Origin: Saccharicrinis sp. UBA6048
Lineage (GTDB): Bacteria; Bacteroidota; Bacteroidia; Bacteroidales; Marinilabiliaceae
Assembly (NCBI GenBank): GCA_002429115.1
Contig: DIYS01000114.1
Location: 1 to 7,829, forward strand
Length of the DNA: 7,829 bases
Reading direction: 5' to 3'
Shown here: piece after piece, positions 1 to 6,288 of the stretch
How positions within the stretch are numbered: position 1 is the stretch's first letter
Layout: each line of letters opens with the position of its first letter
The notes under the pieces: generated by a model
The model's database searches: none
Told to the model about the DNA's origin: nothing
What the model saw: only the letters and a program-made list of their open reading frames with translations
Position numbers and translations under genes: made by a program

Positions 1-215
1 TATTCTTCCGAACACTCCTGATTTGCAATCCGTGCCTTGGCTAAAACAACGGATCGCGGCTTTATAGCCACCATGTGGAATAAAGATGCGATCCGTAAAA
101 GTGTATTATTAATTACTCACCACGCGTGGGGACACGCGCGATAGCGGGTGACTTTGAGAAACTAACAGCAGTGAAATTACCCGCTTAGCGCTTTGAATGC
201 ACTTAACGGATTGAA
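1..215. repeat. Non-coding REP-like block of inverted repeats
   Basis: No open frame here resembles a protein, and the stretch is dominated by short perfect inverted repeats. GATT-tgc-AATC lies at 20-30. ACGGATCGC (49-57) pairs with GCGATCCGT (88-96), enclosing a second small hairpin GGCT/AGCC at 58-69. CACGCGTG (121-128) is a self-palindrome. AGCGGGT (143-149) pairs with ACCCGCT (179-185), extended after a small internal loop by GCGC (136-139) with GCGC (188-191). The block is more GC-rich than the flanking genes. The style, a GC-rich palindrome around a central TTTGCAA-like core, resembles interspersed REP-type elements of Bacteroidota that are mobilised by Y1 transposases. That identity is inference, and no transposase is visible. 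Confidence 0.5.
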
Positions 216-218
216 CTT

Positions 219-246
219 AAAAAGGCCATCCTTTCGGACAGCCTTT
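219..246 (-). terminator. Intrinsic terminator of the S9 peptidase gene
   Basis: Read on the minus strand, the stem AAAGGC/GCCTTT (221-226 with 241-246) continues through a two-base internal loop into TCC/GGA (229-231 with 236-238), closed by a GAAA tetraloop. The distal arm runs into TTTTTAAG, a short U tract. It lies about 47 bp beyond the stop codon of the minus-strand peptidase gene and is a textbook rho-independent terminator. The plus-strand reading is also hairpin-capable, but its T tract is interrupted. Confidence 0.85.
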
Positions 247-292
247 ATTATTTCAATAGTAAGAATTTTTAATTGTTCATCGCACTTCTTGA

Positions 293-2380
293 TTACTTCA
301 AATAAGTATCTAACCAACGGAAGAATTCACGTTGCCAAAGCAATCCGTTATGGCATGATAATACCCAGTGATTTTCTTCCGGGAAGTATAAGAAACGTGC
401 CGGCAGCCCTCTCATCTTCGCCACGTTATAGGCACCCATACCTTGTGTGTAAGGAATACGGAAGTCTTTTGCGCCGTGGATAACAAGCATTGGCGTATCC
501 CAGTTTTTAACAAAGTTATGAGGTGAACTGGCAAAACTGCGCATCGCTGTTTTATTACTCTTATCCCAGTAGTTGCCTTTGTAATCCCAGTCAACAAAGA
601 ACATTTCTTCAGTGGTGCTGTACATCTGCTCAAAATTGAAAATACCACAGTGAGAGATGAACGCACTAAAGCGCTTGTCATGATTACCAGCCAACCAGTA
701 TACAGAGAAGCCACCATAGCTGGCACCAACAGCACCAAGCTTGCTATTATCAACAAATGGTTCTTTAGCTACCGCATCAATTGCCGACAGGTAATCTTTC
801 ATATTCTGGCCACCATAATCGCCACTGATCTGCTCATTCCATTCCTGACCAAAACCAGGTAATCCGCGACGGTTAGGCGCCACAATAATGTAATCGTTAG
901 CCGCCATCATCTGGAAGTTCCAACGAAGACTCCAGAACTGGCTGACCATACCTTGTGGTCCACCCTGGCAATACAATAACGCAGGATATTTCTTGTTTTT
1001 GTCGAAGTTAGGAGGGTAGATCACCCACACCAACATATCTTTATTATCGGTTGTCTTCACCCAACGCTTTTCAACATTACCCATTTTTAACTGGCCAAGC
1101 AATGGCTCGTTAACTTTTGAAATGTCGGTACCTTCACCTGTTTCTGCATCAACACGGATAATCTCGGTTGGGTGCTTCATCGATGTCTGAGTCGCAATCA
1201 GGCTCTTGCCGGCAACTGCCACAGAGTTATAGTTGTGTACACCATTGGTTATCTTTGCGATATTACCATCCGCCATATCAAATCGGAAAATCTCAAATGA
1301 ACCTTTATCTTCACTTGTGAAATAGATGTGCTTGCTGTCAGCCGTCCATGCTAAGCCATGCACGTTCTGGTCAAAATCAGCCGTATAATCTTTCTTCTCG
1401 CCCGTTGCCAGGTTCATAATGAATAAACGGTTCTGGTCGGCCTCATATCCATCTCTTTCCATGCTTTCCCAAGCCATGTATTTTCCGTCTGGTGAATAAA
1501 GAGGAGCCTTGTCATAACCCATCATACCTTCAGTCAGGTTATTGGTGGTTTTGTCAGCAATGTTGTAAAGGTAGATATCACTGTTTGTTGAGAAAGCCGA
1601 TTCCATACCCACTTTCTTTTTGCAGGTGTAGGCAATGCTTTTTCCATCAGGAGTGAAAGAAACCTGCTCCATGCCGCCAAATGGTTTCAATGGCGAGTGG
1701 TGACGTTCTCCTTCCAGAATATCAGTCGCTTCACCAACTGTTGAGCCATTGGCATATTTAATATAGAAAACGTGCGAATACGTGTAATCGGCCCAATGAT
1801 CCCAATGACGATACATCAAATCATCTTCAATGCGTGCATCGGCGTATTTAAGGTCAGGATATAGATCCTGCACCGTCTGATCAAGTTTTACACTTTTTGC
1901 AAAGGCAATACGATCCATGGTAGGCGCGTAGGTGTAACCTTCAATGCCGCCTTTTATTTTGGTAACCTGTTGCTTTTGCGAGCCATCAGGGTTCATTTCC
2001 CATAATTGTACATCGCCCGATTCGGCAGATAAGAATGTGATCTTAGCACCATCTGGTCGCCACTTTACTTCAAACTCGCCACCTTTAGTGTGGGTAATCT
2101 GTGTGAAATCACCACCTTCAACAGGCATGGTGTAGATGTCAGTGTAGGTTTTGTTTTCTTCAATTTTGGTGTAAGAAACTGTAAAAGCCACCGTTTTTTC
2201 GTCGGGCGAAACCGCAACACTACCAATGCGGCCAAACGACCAAAGCACTTCCGGTGTCATAATTTCACTGTCGACTTTTAAATCGCGGTTCGTGAAAGTC
2301 TGATCTTTCTTTTCTTGTTTAGGGGCAGAGCAAGCGCCTAACAGAAAGATAATCATCGCTAATAAAGCAAAATGTTTCAT
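293..2380 (-). CDS. dpp5: Dipeptidyl-peptidase 5-like S9 serine peptidase, lipoprotein
   Basis: This 695-residue S9-family (prolyl oligopeptidase fold) peptidase should release dipeptides from peptide N termini in the periplasm or at the envelope, in amino-acid scavenging. The N terminus MKHFALLAMIIFLLGAC is a lipoprotein signal with lipobox LGAC, so Cys17 is the likely lipidated residue. Residues of about 40-420 form a beta-propeller with PD40-type repeats (SPDEKTVAFT, RPDGAKITF, TPDGKSIAYT, SPDGKYMAW). From about 440 on is the alpha/beta hydrolase domain, with nucleophile Ser554 in GASYGG, Asp639 in HGAKDF and His671 in ENHW. This spacing agrees with the triad I recall for Porphyromonas gingivalis DPP5 (Ser542, Asp627, His659). 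The start at 2380 is preferred over an in-frame ATG at 2419 because the latter adds 13 residues in front of a complete lipoprotein signal. The gene is monocistronic, ends at the terminator at 219-246, and is divergent from the metal operon with no obvious functional link to it. Confidence 0.9.
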   Translation of the reverse strand: MKHFALLAMIIFLLGACSAPKQEKKDQTFTNRDLKVDSEIMTPEVLWSFGRIGSVAVSPDEKTVAFTVSYTKIEENKTYTDIYTMPVEGGDFTQITHTKGGEFEVKWRPDGAKITFLSAESGDVQLWEMNPDGSQKQQVTKIKGGIEGYTYAPTMDRIAFAKSVKLDQTVQDLYPDLKYADARIEDDLMYRHWDHWADYTYSHVFYIKYANGSTVGEATDILEGERHHSPLKPFGGMEQVSFTPDGKSIAYTCKKKVGMESAFSTNSDIYLYNIADKTTNNLTEGMMGYDKAPLYSPDGKYMAWESMERDGYEADQNRLFIMNLATGEKKDYTADFDQNVHGLAWTADSKHIYFTSEDKGSFEIFRFDMADGNIAKITNGVHNYNSVAVAGKSLIATQTSMKHPTEIIRVDAETGEGTDISKVNEPLLGQLKMGNVEKRWVKTTDNKDMLVWVIYPPNFDKNKKYPALLYCQGGPQGMVSQFWSLRWNFQMMAANDYIIVAPNRRGLPGFGQEWNEQISGDYGGQNMKDYLSAIDAVAKEPFVDNSKLGAVGASYGGFSVYWLAGNHDKRFSAFISHCGIFNFEQMYSTTEEMFFVDWDYKGNYWDKSNKTAMRSFASSPHNFVKNWDTPMLVIHGAKDFRIPYTQGMGAYNVAKMRGLPARFLYFPEENHWVLSCHNGLLWQREFFRWLDTYLK

Positions 2381-2411
2381 GATGAATATAGTTTTATAAA
2401 GAACTTTTTTC

Positions 2412-2420
2412 CAAAGCATA
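2412..2420 (-). promoter_or_regulatory. Possible -7 element of the peptidase gene
   Basis: The minus strand reads TATGCTTTG, one base longer than the Bacteroidota -7 consensus TAnnTTTG, about 30 bp before the chosen ATG at 2380. No convincing TTTG -33 element is seen at the expected distance, so the call is weak. If real, the upstream in-frame ATG (2417-2419) lies inside the promoter, which supports the start at 2380. Confidence 0.25.
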
Positions 2421-2502
2421 AAGTTAAACAGTTATTTATTTATAACCCTTGAGATTTGTCAGGCAAAGAGCTTGCTATCTCTTAAAAGTTGTTTACTTAC
2501 CA

Positions 2503-2531
2503 TTGAGATCGTGGAAATAAAATTACATTTG
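2503..2531 (+). promoter_or_regulatory. Bacteroidota-type promoter of the metal operon
   Basis: TACATTTG at 2524-2531 matches the Bacteroidota -7 consensus TAnnTTTG at every fixed position. TTG at 2503-2505 is placed 18 bp upstream and can serve as the -33 element. Transcription would begin at roughly 2536-2540, giving a leader of about 25 nt before the ATG at 2564. The -7 element shares two bases with the palindrome at 2530-2544, so a protein bound there would cover the start site. Confidence 0.65.
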
Positions 2532-2544
2532 CAACATTGTTGCA
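2530..2544. promoter_or_regulatory. Perfect 7-1-7 palindrome, probable Fur/Zur-family operator
   Basis: TGCAACA (2530-2536), one central T, then TGTTGCA (2538-2544) form a perfect 15-bp dyad overlapping the end of the -7 element and the predicted transcription start. Position and symmetry are those of a repressor operator. Fur-family regulators (Fur, Zur, PerR) bind 7-1-7 dyads of this form, and COG0523 genes are frequently Zur targets, so a Zur-like zinc repressor is the favoured reading. The identity of the regulator is inferred from the downstream genes. No regulator gene lies in the window. Confidence 0.65.
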
Positions 2545-2563
2545 TTTATGTCGTTGTCCTTTT

Positions 2564-3556
2564 ATGAAAATGAATAGAAATACAATACCTGTTACGATTA
2601 TCACCGGCTTTTTGGGCAGTGGTAAAACTACTCTACTAAATAATATAATTGGCAAATATTCCGATCGGAAGTTTGCGGTTATAGAGAATGAATTTGGTGA
2701 TATTGGTATTGATGGAGGCCTTATTCTTGATGAGGTTCAGAATATTTTTGAGTTAACGAATGGATGCATCTGCTGTTCGTTGCAGGGGGATTTTATAAAT
2801 ACAATCGAATCTCTGCTTGAAAGTTCATATCAATTTGATCATCTGCTCATTGAAACAACGGGTATTGCAGACCCGGACTCGATTGTCAATGCATTTATCT
2901 CAACAGAAATGTTGCAGGAGAAGTTTATCATCGACAGTGTTATATGTGTGGCTGATGCTGTCAATATCGAAGATTTTATTGATGAACAGCGAGAAGTGAG
3001 AAAACAGATGGCCTTGGCAGATCAGATACTACTTAATAAAGCAGATTCGGTTCGTCCAGCTTATATTAATGAATTGATTCAACAAATTAGAAGCATTAAT
3101 CCGCTGGCAAAATGCGATGCTGTATCCTATTCAAACATCAGTACTATTTCGATACTTGATAATTATTCGTTTACGGGCGCATCCATAGAAAAGACAACCA
3201 ATGACTTTCCTCTGCCAGGCGGACTGATGCTTGATAAAAATCGTCTGCTTAATGCGCATGATATAACCTCGGAAGCGTTTATTATACATGGAGATATTGA
3301 TTTAGATAAATTTAAAACATGGATGTCTGGCTTCTTATTTTTCAATGGCCATGCGATCTTTCGTGTTAAAGGAATATTAAGTATATATGATTCAAATCTT
3401 CAATCAATTTTTCAGGCTGTGAAAAATTCATATAAGTTTGAAGATGGAAAGTCATGGGGCGAGCAGGAGCGATACAGTAAATTTGTATTTATCGGCAAGC
3501 ATCTCGACCGTCAAATGATTGAAAAAAGTTTGGCTGAACTGGTGATTAAGAACTAA
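2564..3556 (+). CDS. COG0523 (CobW/ZigA-type) GTPase metallochaperone
   Basis: This 330-residue G3E-family GTPase is cytosolic; COG0523 proteins deliver zinc, cobalt or iron to client enzymes, coupled to GTP hydrolysis. Visible motifs are Walker A GFLGSGKT (15-22), the ENEFGD switch segment (41-46), the hallmark metal-binding CxCC motif (Cys68, Cys70, Cys71), Walker B LLIETTG (94-100) and the guanine-specifying NKAD (158-161). A CobW_C-like domain spans about 235-328, with HGDIDLDKF at 242-250. There is no His-rich linker or tail, unlike many zinc-linked members. The start at 2564 is chosen because a TTG at 2537 in the same frame sits inside the operator and at the predicted transcription start. 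ATG 2570 is an alternative that would remove two residues. It is the first gene of the operon, 27 bp ahead of the ABC ATPase. Its placement under a Zur-like palindrome with a His-rich transporter argues for zinc rather than cobalamin biosynthesis, and no cob genes are nearby. Confidence 0.88.
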   Translation: MKMNRNTIPVTIITGFLGSGKTTLLNNIIGKYSDRKFAVIENEFGDIGIDGGLILDEVQNIFELTNGCICCSLQGDFINTIESLLESSYQFDHLLIETTGIADPDSIVNAFISTEMLQEKFIIDSVICVADAVNIEDFIDEQREVRKQMALADQILLNKADSVRPAYINELIQQIRSINPLAKCDAVSYSNISTISILDNYSFTGASIEKTTNDFPLPGGLMLDKNRLLNAHDITSEAFIIHGDIDLDKFKTWMSGFLFFNGHAIFRVKGILSIYDSNLQSIFQAVKNSYKFEDGKSWGEQERYSKFVFIGKHLDRQMIEKSLAELVIKN

Positions 3557-3583
3557 AACATTAATTCGGACTTATTAATAAGT

Positions 3584-4219
3584 ATGATTGTTACAAAAGA
3601 TTTAAAGATCGAATACAGCGGAAGCAAACAATTAAGTTTTCAGAATTTATCAATAAACGAAGGCGAACAATGGCTGCTTAAAGGAGATTCGGGAACAGGA
3701 AAAACAACGCTATTACATTTGTTATCCGGAATACTGACACCAACATCGGGCTCCATAAAAGTGAATGGTGTTTACATAAATGAATTAGGTCAATCGGAAA
3801 ATGACCAGTTCAGGGCTAAGAACATCGGACTTATCTTTCAGAAGAATCTGTTTGTATCCTCACTGAATATGCTTAATAATCTTTCGGTTGCCCAAAAATT
3901 AGCAGGTTCAAATGTTGATGAGGAATACATCCATCATCTGACCGACGAATTAAATATTACGAAATTAATTCATAAGCGGCCGCATGAGCTAAGTCAGGGT
4001 GAGCAACAACGCTTTTCTATTGCCAGGGCACTGGTTAATCAACCGAAGATTATTCTGGCCGATGAACCTACATCGAGCCTGGATAATTCCAACTGCAATC
4101 GTTTTGCTGATATCATTTCACAGGTTTGCACGATGCATAAGGTGACCCTTTTGATAGCAACTCATGACCATCGTTTAGATAGCCGTATTGATAACTTAAT
4201 CAACTTAAACCAGCAATAA
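3584..4219 (+). CDS. ABC transporter ATP-binding protein, MacB/LolD type
   Basis: This 211-residue nucleotide-binding subunit would power the permease encoded next. All ABC motifs are intact: Walker A GDSGTGKT (34-41), Q-loop Gln86 in GLIFQ, signature LSQGE (136-140), Walker B IILADEP with catalytic Glu161, D-loop SSLD (164-167) and switch His194 in ATHD. Length and sequence style fit the LolD/MacB/FtsE group, whose members drive conformational work in the envelope rather than classical import through a pore. It follows the GTPase gene after 27 bp, and its stop codon overlaps the permease start (TAATG), so translation of the two subunits is probably coupled. The substrate cannot be read from this subunit; the metal link comes from its neighbours. 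I see no defect in the gene. Confidence 0.9.
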   Translation: MIVTKDLKIEYSGSKQLSFQNLSINEGEQWLLKGDSGTGKTTLLHLLSGILTPTSGSIKVNGVYINELGQSENDQFRAKNIGLIFQKNLFVSSLNMLNNLSVAQKLAGSNVDEEYIHHLTDELNITKLIHKRPHELSQGEQQRFSIARALVNQPKIILADEPTSSLDNSNCNRFADIISQVCTMHKVTLLIATHDHRLDSRIDNLINLNQQ

Positions 4220-5565
4220 TGGAGCTTTTAAAATTAGCTGTCGCACAGCTCAGAGCTAAGCCTTTTAATACCTTTTTAAGTATTGTCATGTTTACCATCG
4301 GTATGAGTATTATCGGTGTTCTGATGCATTTTGAAGACAGTGCCGAGAAACGAATTGAGCAGGATATTGCTGGTATTGATCTGGTGGTTGGTGCCAAAGG
4401 AAGTCCTTTGCAATTAATTTTGTCATCCGTATTTCATGCGGATTATCCAACAGGCAACTTAAACCTGGTTGATTCGGAAAAGGTGAAGAAGCATCCTTTT
4501 GTGAAAAAGACCATTCCAATTGCCTTGGGAGATAATCATAAGGGCTATCGTATCGTTGGAACTACAAAAGATTATGCCAATAATTATAAAGCCGAATTGC
4601 AAGAAGGGGATTGGAATAAGCAGGTGATGGAAGTGGTGCTTGGCTCAAAAGTGGCAGCCCAAACAGGTTTAAAAGTAGGTGATAATTTTACCGGGGTGCA
4701 TGGTTTTATGGAGCACGGTCATTCACATGATCAGCATCCGTACCTGGTGACAGGCGTATTAAAAGAAAAAAACTCTGTTGTTGACCGCCTGATTTTAACC
4801 CAGGTAGAGAGCGTTTGGCATGTGCATGGACAATGTGATCACGATCATTCCGGTGAACATGAACATGAGCATGGCGAGCACTGCGATCATTGTGCGCATC
4901 ATCATGAAACACCTGCTATTGATAAAGTACTTGAAAAGGTTAAGAATAACGAAGAGCTTTCAGCTGAAGAGATGCAGCTTTATAATGAGCATAAAGGACA
5001 GCTAAGTGAACGAACATACGAAGCTAATGAACAGATCACATCCCTATTGGTGTTCTTTAAAAGTCCTTTAGCAGCCACCACCTTGCCGCGCATGATTAAC
5101 CAAAATACCGTGATGCAGGCAGCGTCTCCGGCAATAGAGCTAAATCGCCTGATGAGTCTTTTGGGTGCAGGGTTTACAACTCTAAGAATTTTAGCCTGGC
5201 TGATTATTGCTTTTTCAGCAATTAACCTGCTGGTTCATATGCTTAACCGACTTAATCAGGAACTCTATGAACTGGCTTTGTTACGATCGTTGGGTGTTTC
5301 ACGATTTAAGTCGTTGTTGCTTTTATTAACCCAAGGCGGAATATTGGCTCTTACAGGGTGGGGCTTCTCGATAATTACTACCAGGCTTATGCTTGTAATC
5401 CTGTCAACACTTAATACAGATCTTGGTATTTCACTTAATAATGCTTTGCTCAAAGGAGAAGTGTATTTGTTGTTTTACGCCCTTGCCATTGGCTGTTTAT
5501 CGGCATTGATACCTGCTGTAAAGGCTTATAATACCAATATTCATTATTTGCTTAATCGACTATAG
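4219..5565 (+). CDS. FtsX/MacB-type ABC permease with His/Cys-rich periplasmic tract
   Basis: This 448-residue inner-membrane protein has the MacB/FtsX/LolCE topology: TM1 at about 17-37, a large periplasmic domain to about 320, then TM2 (321-342), TM3 (366-390) and TM4 (415-435). VVGAKGSPLQLILSSVFH, followed by PTGN (56-80), is a motif I associate with permeases found next to DUF3299 proteins. The unusual part is in the periplasmic domain. Residues 165-173 carry EHGHSHDQH, and residues 201-229 hold twelve His and three Cys in 29 positions, including HxH, HEHEH, CDHC and HHH clusters. Such a tract is expected to bind Zn(II), Cu(I/II) or Ni(II). The start codon overlaps the ATPase stop, and the stop directly abuts the next gene. 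Probable role: a metal-sensing or metal-handling ABC machine of the periplasm, likely for zinc. Whether it imports, exports or remodels an envelope partner is unknown. It lacks any sign of a drug-efflux partner such as a MacA adaptor or TolC. Confidence 0.88.
   Translation: MELLKLAVAQLRAKPFNTFLSIVMFTIGMSIIGVLMHFEDSAEKRIEQDIAGIDLVVGAKGSPLQLILSSVFHADYPTGNLNLVDSEKVKKHPFVKKTIPIALGDNHKGYRIVGTTKDYANNYKAELQEGDWNKQVMEVVLGSKVAAQTGLKVGDNFTGVHGFMEHGHSHDQHPYLVTGVLKEKNSVVDRLILTQVESVWHVHGQCDHDHSGEHEHEHGEHCDHCAHHHETPAIDKVLEKVKNNEELSAEEMQLYNEHKGQLSERTYEANEQITSLLVFFKSPLAATTLPRMINQNTVMQAASPAIELNRLMSLLGAGFTTLRILAWLIIAFSAINLLVHMLNRLNQELYELALLRSLGVSRFKSLLLLLTQGGILALTGWGFSIITTRLMLVILSTLNTDLGISLNNALLKGEVYLLFYALAIGCLSALIPAVKAYNTNIHYLLNRL
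4711..4905 (+). other. His/Cys-rich metal-binding segment within the permease
   Basis: Codons 165-229 of the permease encode two His-rich clusters separated by an ordinary beta-strand-like stretch: a short one at 165-173 (His166, 168, 170, 173), preceded by His161, and a dense one at 201-229 with Cys206, Cys222 and Cys225. The base composition is set by repeated cat/cac, gat and gag codons, typical of low-complexity expansion. Metal binding is inferred from composition. The tract lies between TM1 and TM2 and so should face the periplasm. Confidence 0.8.
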
Positions 5566-6036
5566 ATGAAACGAATATTTGTTTTTATACTGTTTGCTTT
5601 TACAATAAACAGCCTATCAGAAGCGAAGCGGGTAGGATCGGATAAGGCCTGGGATTTATTGCTGAATGATGTCAAAATAAAGTATGTGTATGCGATTAAT
5701 TTCGACACCTATCTACCCAGACCTAAATTTGGTAAAGATCTGAAAGAGCTTGATGGGCAACAAGTCACTATAAAAGGATTTTTCTTGCCGGTAGATGTGA
5801 CGGGTAGTGTTTTTGTTGTTTCATACAATCCGATGAAAACATGTTTCTTTTGCACAGGTTCAGGCATTGAAACCATCATTGAGATTAGTCCAAAAGCCGA
5901 TCAACAGCATAAGTTTAAAAAGCTAAAAACGGATAATTACATTGAATTAAACGGTGTTTTGCAGCTTAATGCCAAAGATTATCAGCATTTGGTATATGTG
6001 CTCAATGAAGCTGAATTGGTTAAGGTGATTAAGTAA
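5566..6036 (+). CDS. Exported DUF3299-like protein with CxxC motif
   Basis: This 156-residue protein has a cleavable signal peptide, with a basic start (MKR), hydrophobic core (4-17) and probable cleavage after SEA at residue 20, so the mature form of about 136 residues is periplasmic. It resembles the DUF3299 family: a small all-beta protein with a GFFLPVD segment and a Cys-containing turn, here CFFC (Cys93, Cys96), followed by IEISP and a closing strand with LNGVLQLN. The cysteine pair could bind metal or form a disulfide; neither is proven. The ATG follows the permease stop with no gap (TAGATG), which implies coupled expression and probable physical partnership with the permease. DUF3299 genes sit beside similar ABC modules in Gammaproteobacteria, as I recall. 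It is the last gene of the operon. It is not a classical zinc-binding ZnuA protein, being far too short and lacking a His-rich loop. Confidence 0.75.
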   Translation: MKRIFVFILFAFTINSLSEAKRVGSDKAWDLLLNDVKIKYVYAINFDTYLPRPKFGKDLKELDGQQVTIKGFFLPVDVTGSVFVVSYNPMKTCFFCTGSGIETIIEISPKADQQHKFKKLKTDNYIELNGVLQLNAKDYQHLVYVLNEAELVKVIK

Positions 6037-6047
6037 TATCGGTGTAT

Positions 6048-6097
6048 TCCGGTGCAAAGTAATGTCTGTGGGTAATAACGACAGTGATTGCACCGGA
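6048..6097. repeat. 10-bp inverted repeat after the metal operon
   Basis: TCCGGTGCAA (6048-6057) pairs perfectly with TTGCACCGGA (6088-6097) around a 30-nt loop. It begins 12 bp beyond the stop of the DUF3299 gene and could stabilise the mRNA 3' end or slow RNA polymerase. There is no T tract after it, so it is not a standard intrinsic terminator. Together with the hairpin at 6117-6145 it may be one end of an interspersed repeat. Confidence 0.6.
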
Positions 6098-6116
6098 TTG
6101 ATTGGCATGACAGTTA

Positions 6117-6145
6117 CATAGGGCTGCGTTGCACTTTGCCCTATG
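6117..6145. repeat. 8-bp hairpin CATAGGGC/GCCCTATG
   Basis: CATAGGGC (6117-6124) pairs perfectly with GCCCTATG (6138-6145) around a 13-nt loop that itself contains a GCGTTGCAC string. It is followed by gatatcgcc-tacgtt-ggggcttga, a weaker GCC/GGGGC dyad. The arrangement recalls a repeat family with a CATAGGG palindrome beside a TCGCCCC...GGGGC palindrome that occurs between genes in Bacteroidota. This recognition is from memory and unverified. Confidence 0.5.
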
Positions 6146-6288
6146 CTGATAGATATCGCCTACGTTGGGGCTTGATTTTATAGCTTTGGCACTTCAATCT
6201 GACATGATTAATAAACCGAGTTTGAAAAAACACAAACACCAGAGAAATCTATAATCTGCAGGTTTATTCTACTTCCCCGCCGATTGCG

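Noticed and set aside
193..483. Plus-strand 96-codon frame starting in the terminator region
   Set aside because: It overlaps the terminator and the catalytic C terminus of the minus-strand peptidase, and its sequence has no domain or composition of a real protein.
2381..2419. Earlier ATG for the S9 peptidase adding 13 residues
   Set aside because: It would put 13 residues in front of an already complete lipoprotein signal peptide and overlaps the possible -7 element.
2537..2563. TTG start giving a nine-residue longer GTPase
   Set aside because: The codon lies inside the palindromic operator at the predicted transcription start, and the extra residues (LHLCRCPF-like) precede the family's normal N terminus.
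2564..3556. CobW of cobalamin biosynthesis
   Set aside because: No cobalamin gene is in the window; the His-rich transporter and the Fur/Zur-like palindrome favour a transition-metal homeostasis role. CobW cannot be excluded by sequence motifs alone.
4706..4912. Minus-strand frame rich in His, Asp and Arg opposite the permease
   Set aside because: It is the antisense of the His-rich tract: cat/gat/gag codons read as atg/atc/ctc-type codons or shifted His codons on the other strand. The plus-strand frame is the continuous, motif-bearing one.
3584..5565. MacB-type macrolide efflux pump
   Set aside because: ATPase and permease are separate, there is no MacA-like adaptor or outer-membrane factor nearby, and the neighbours are a metallochaperone and a DUF3299-like protein.
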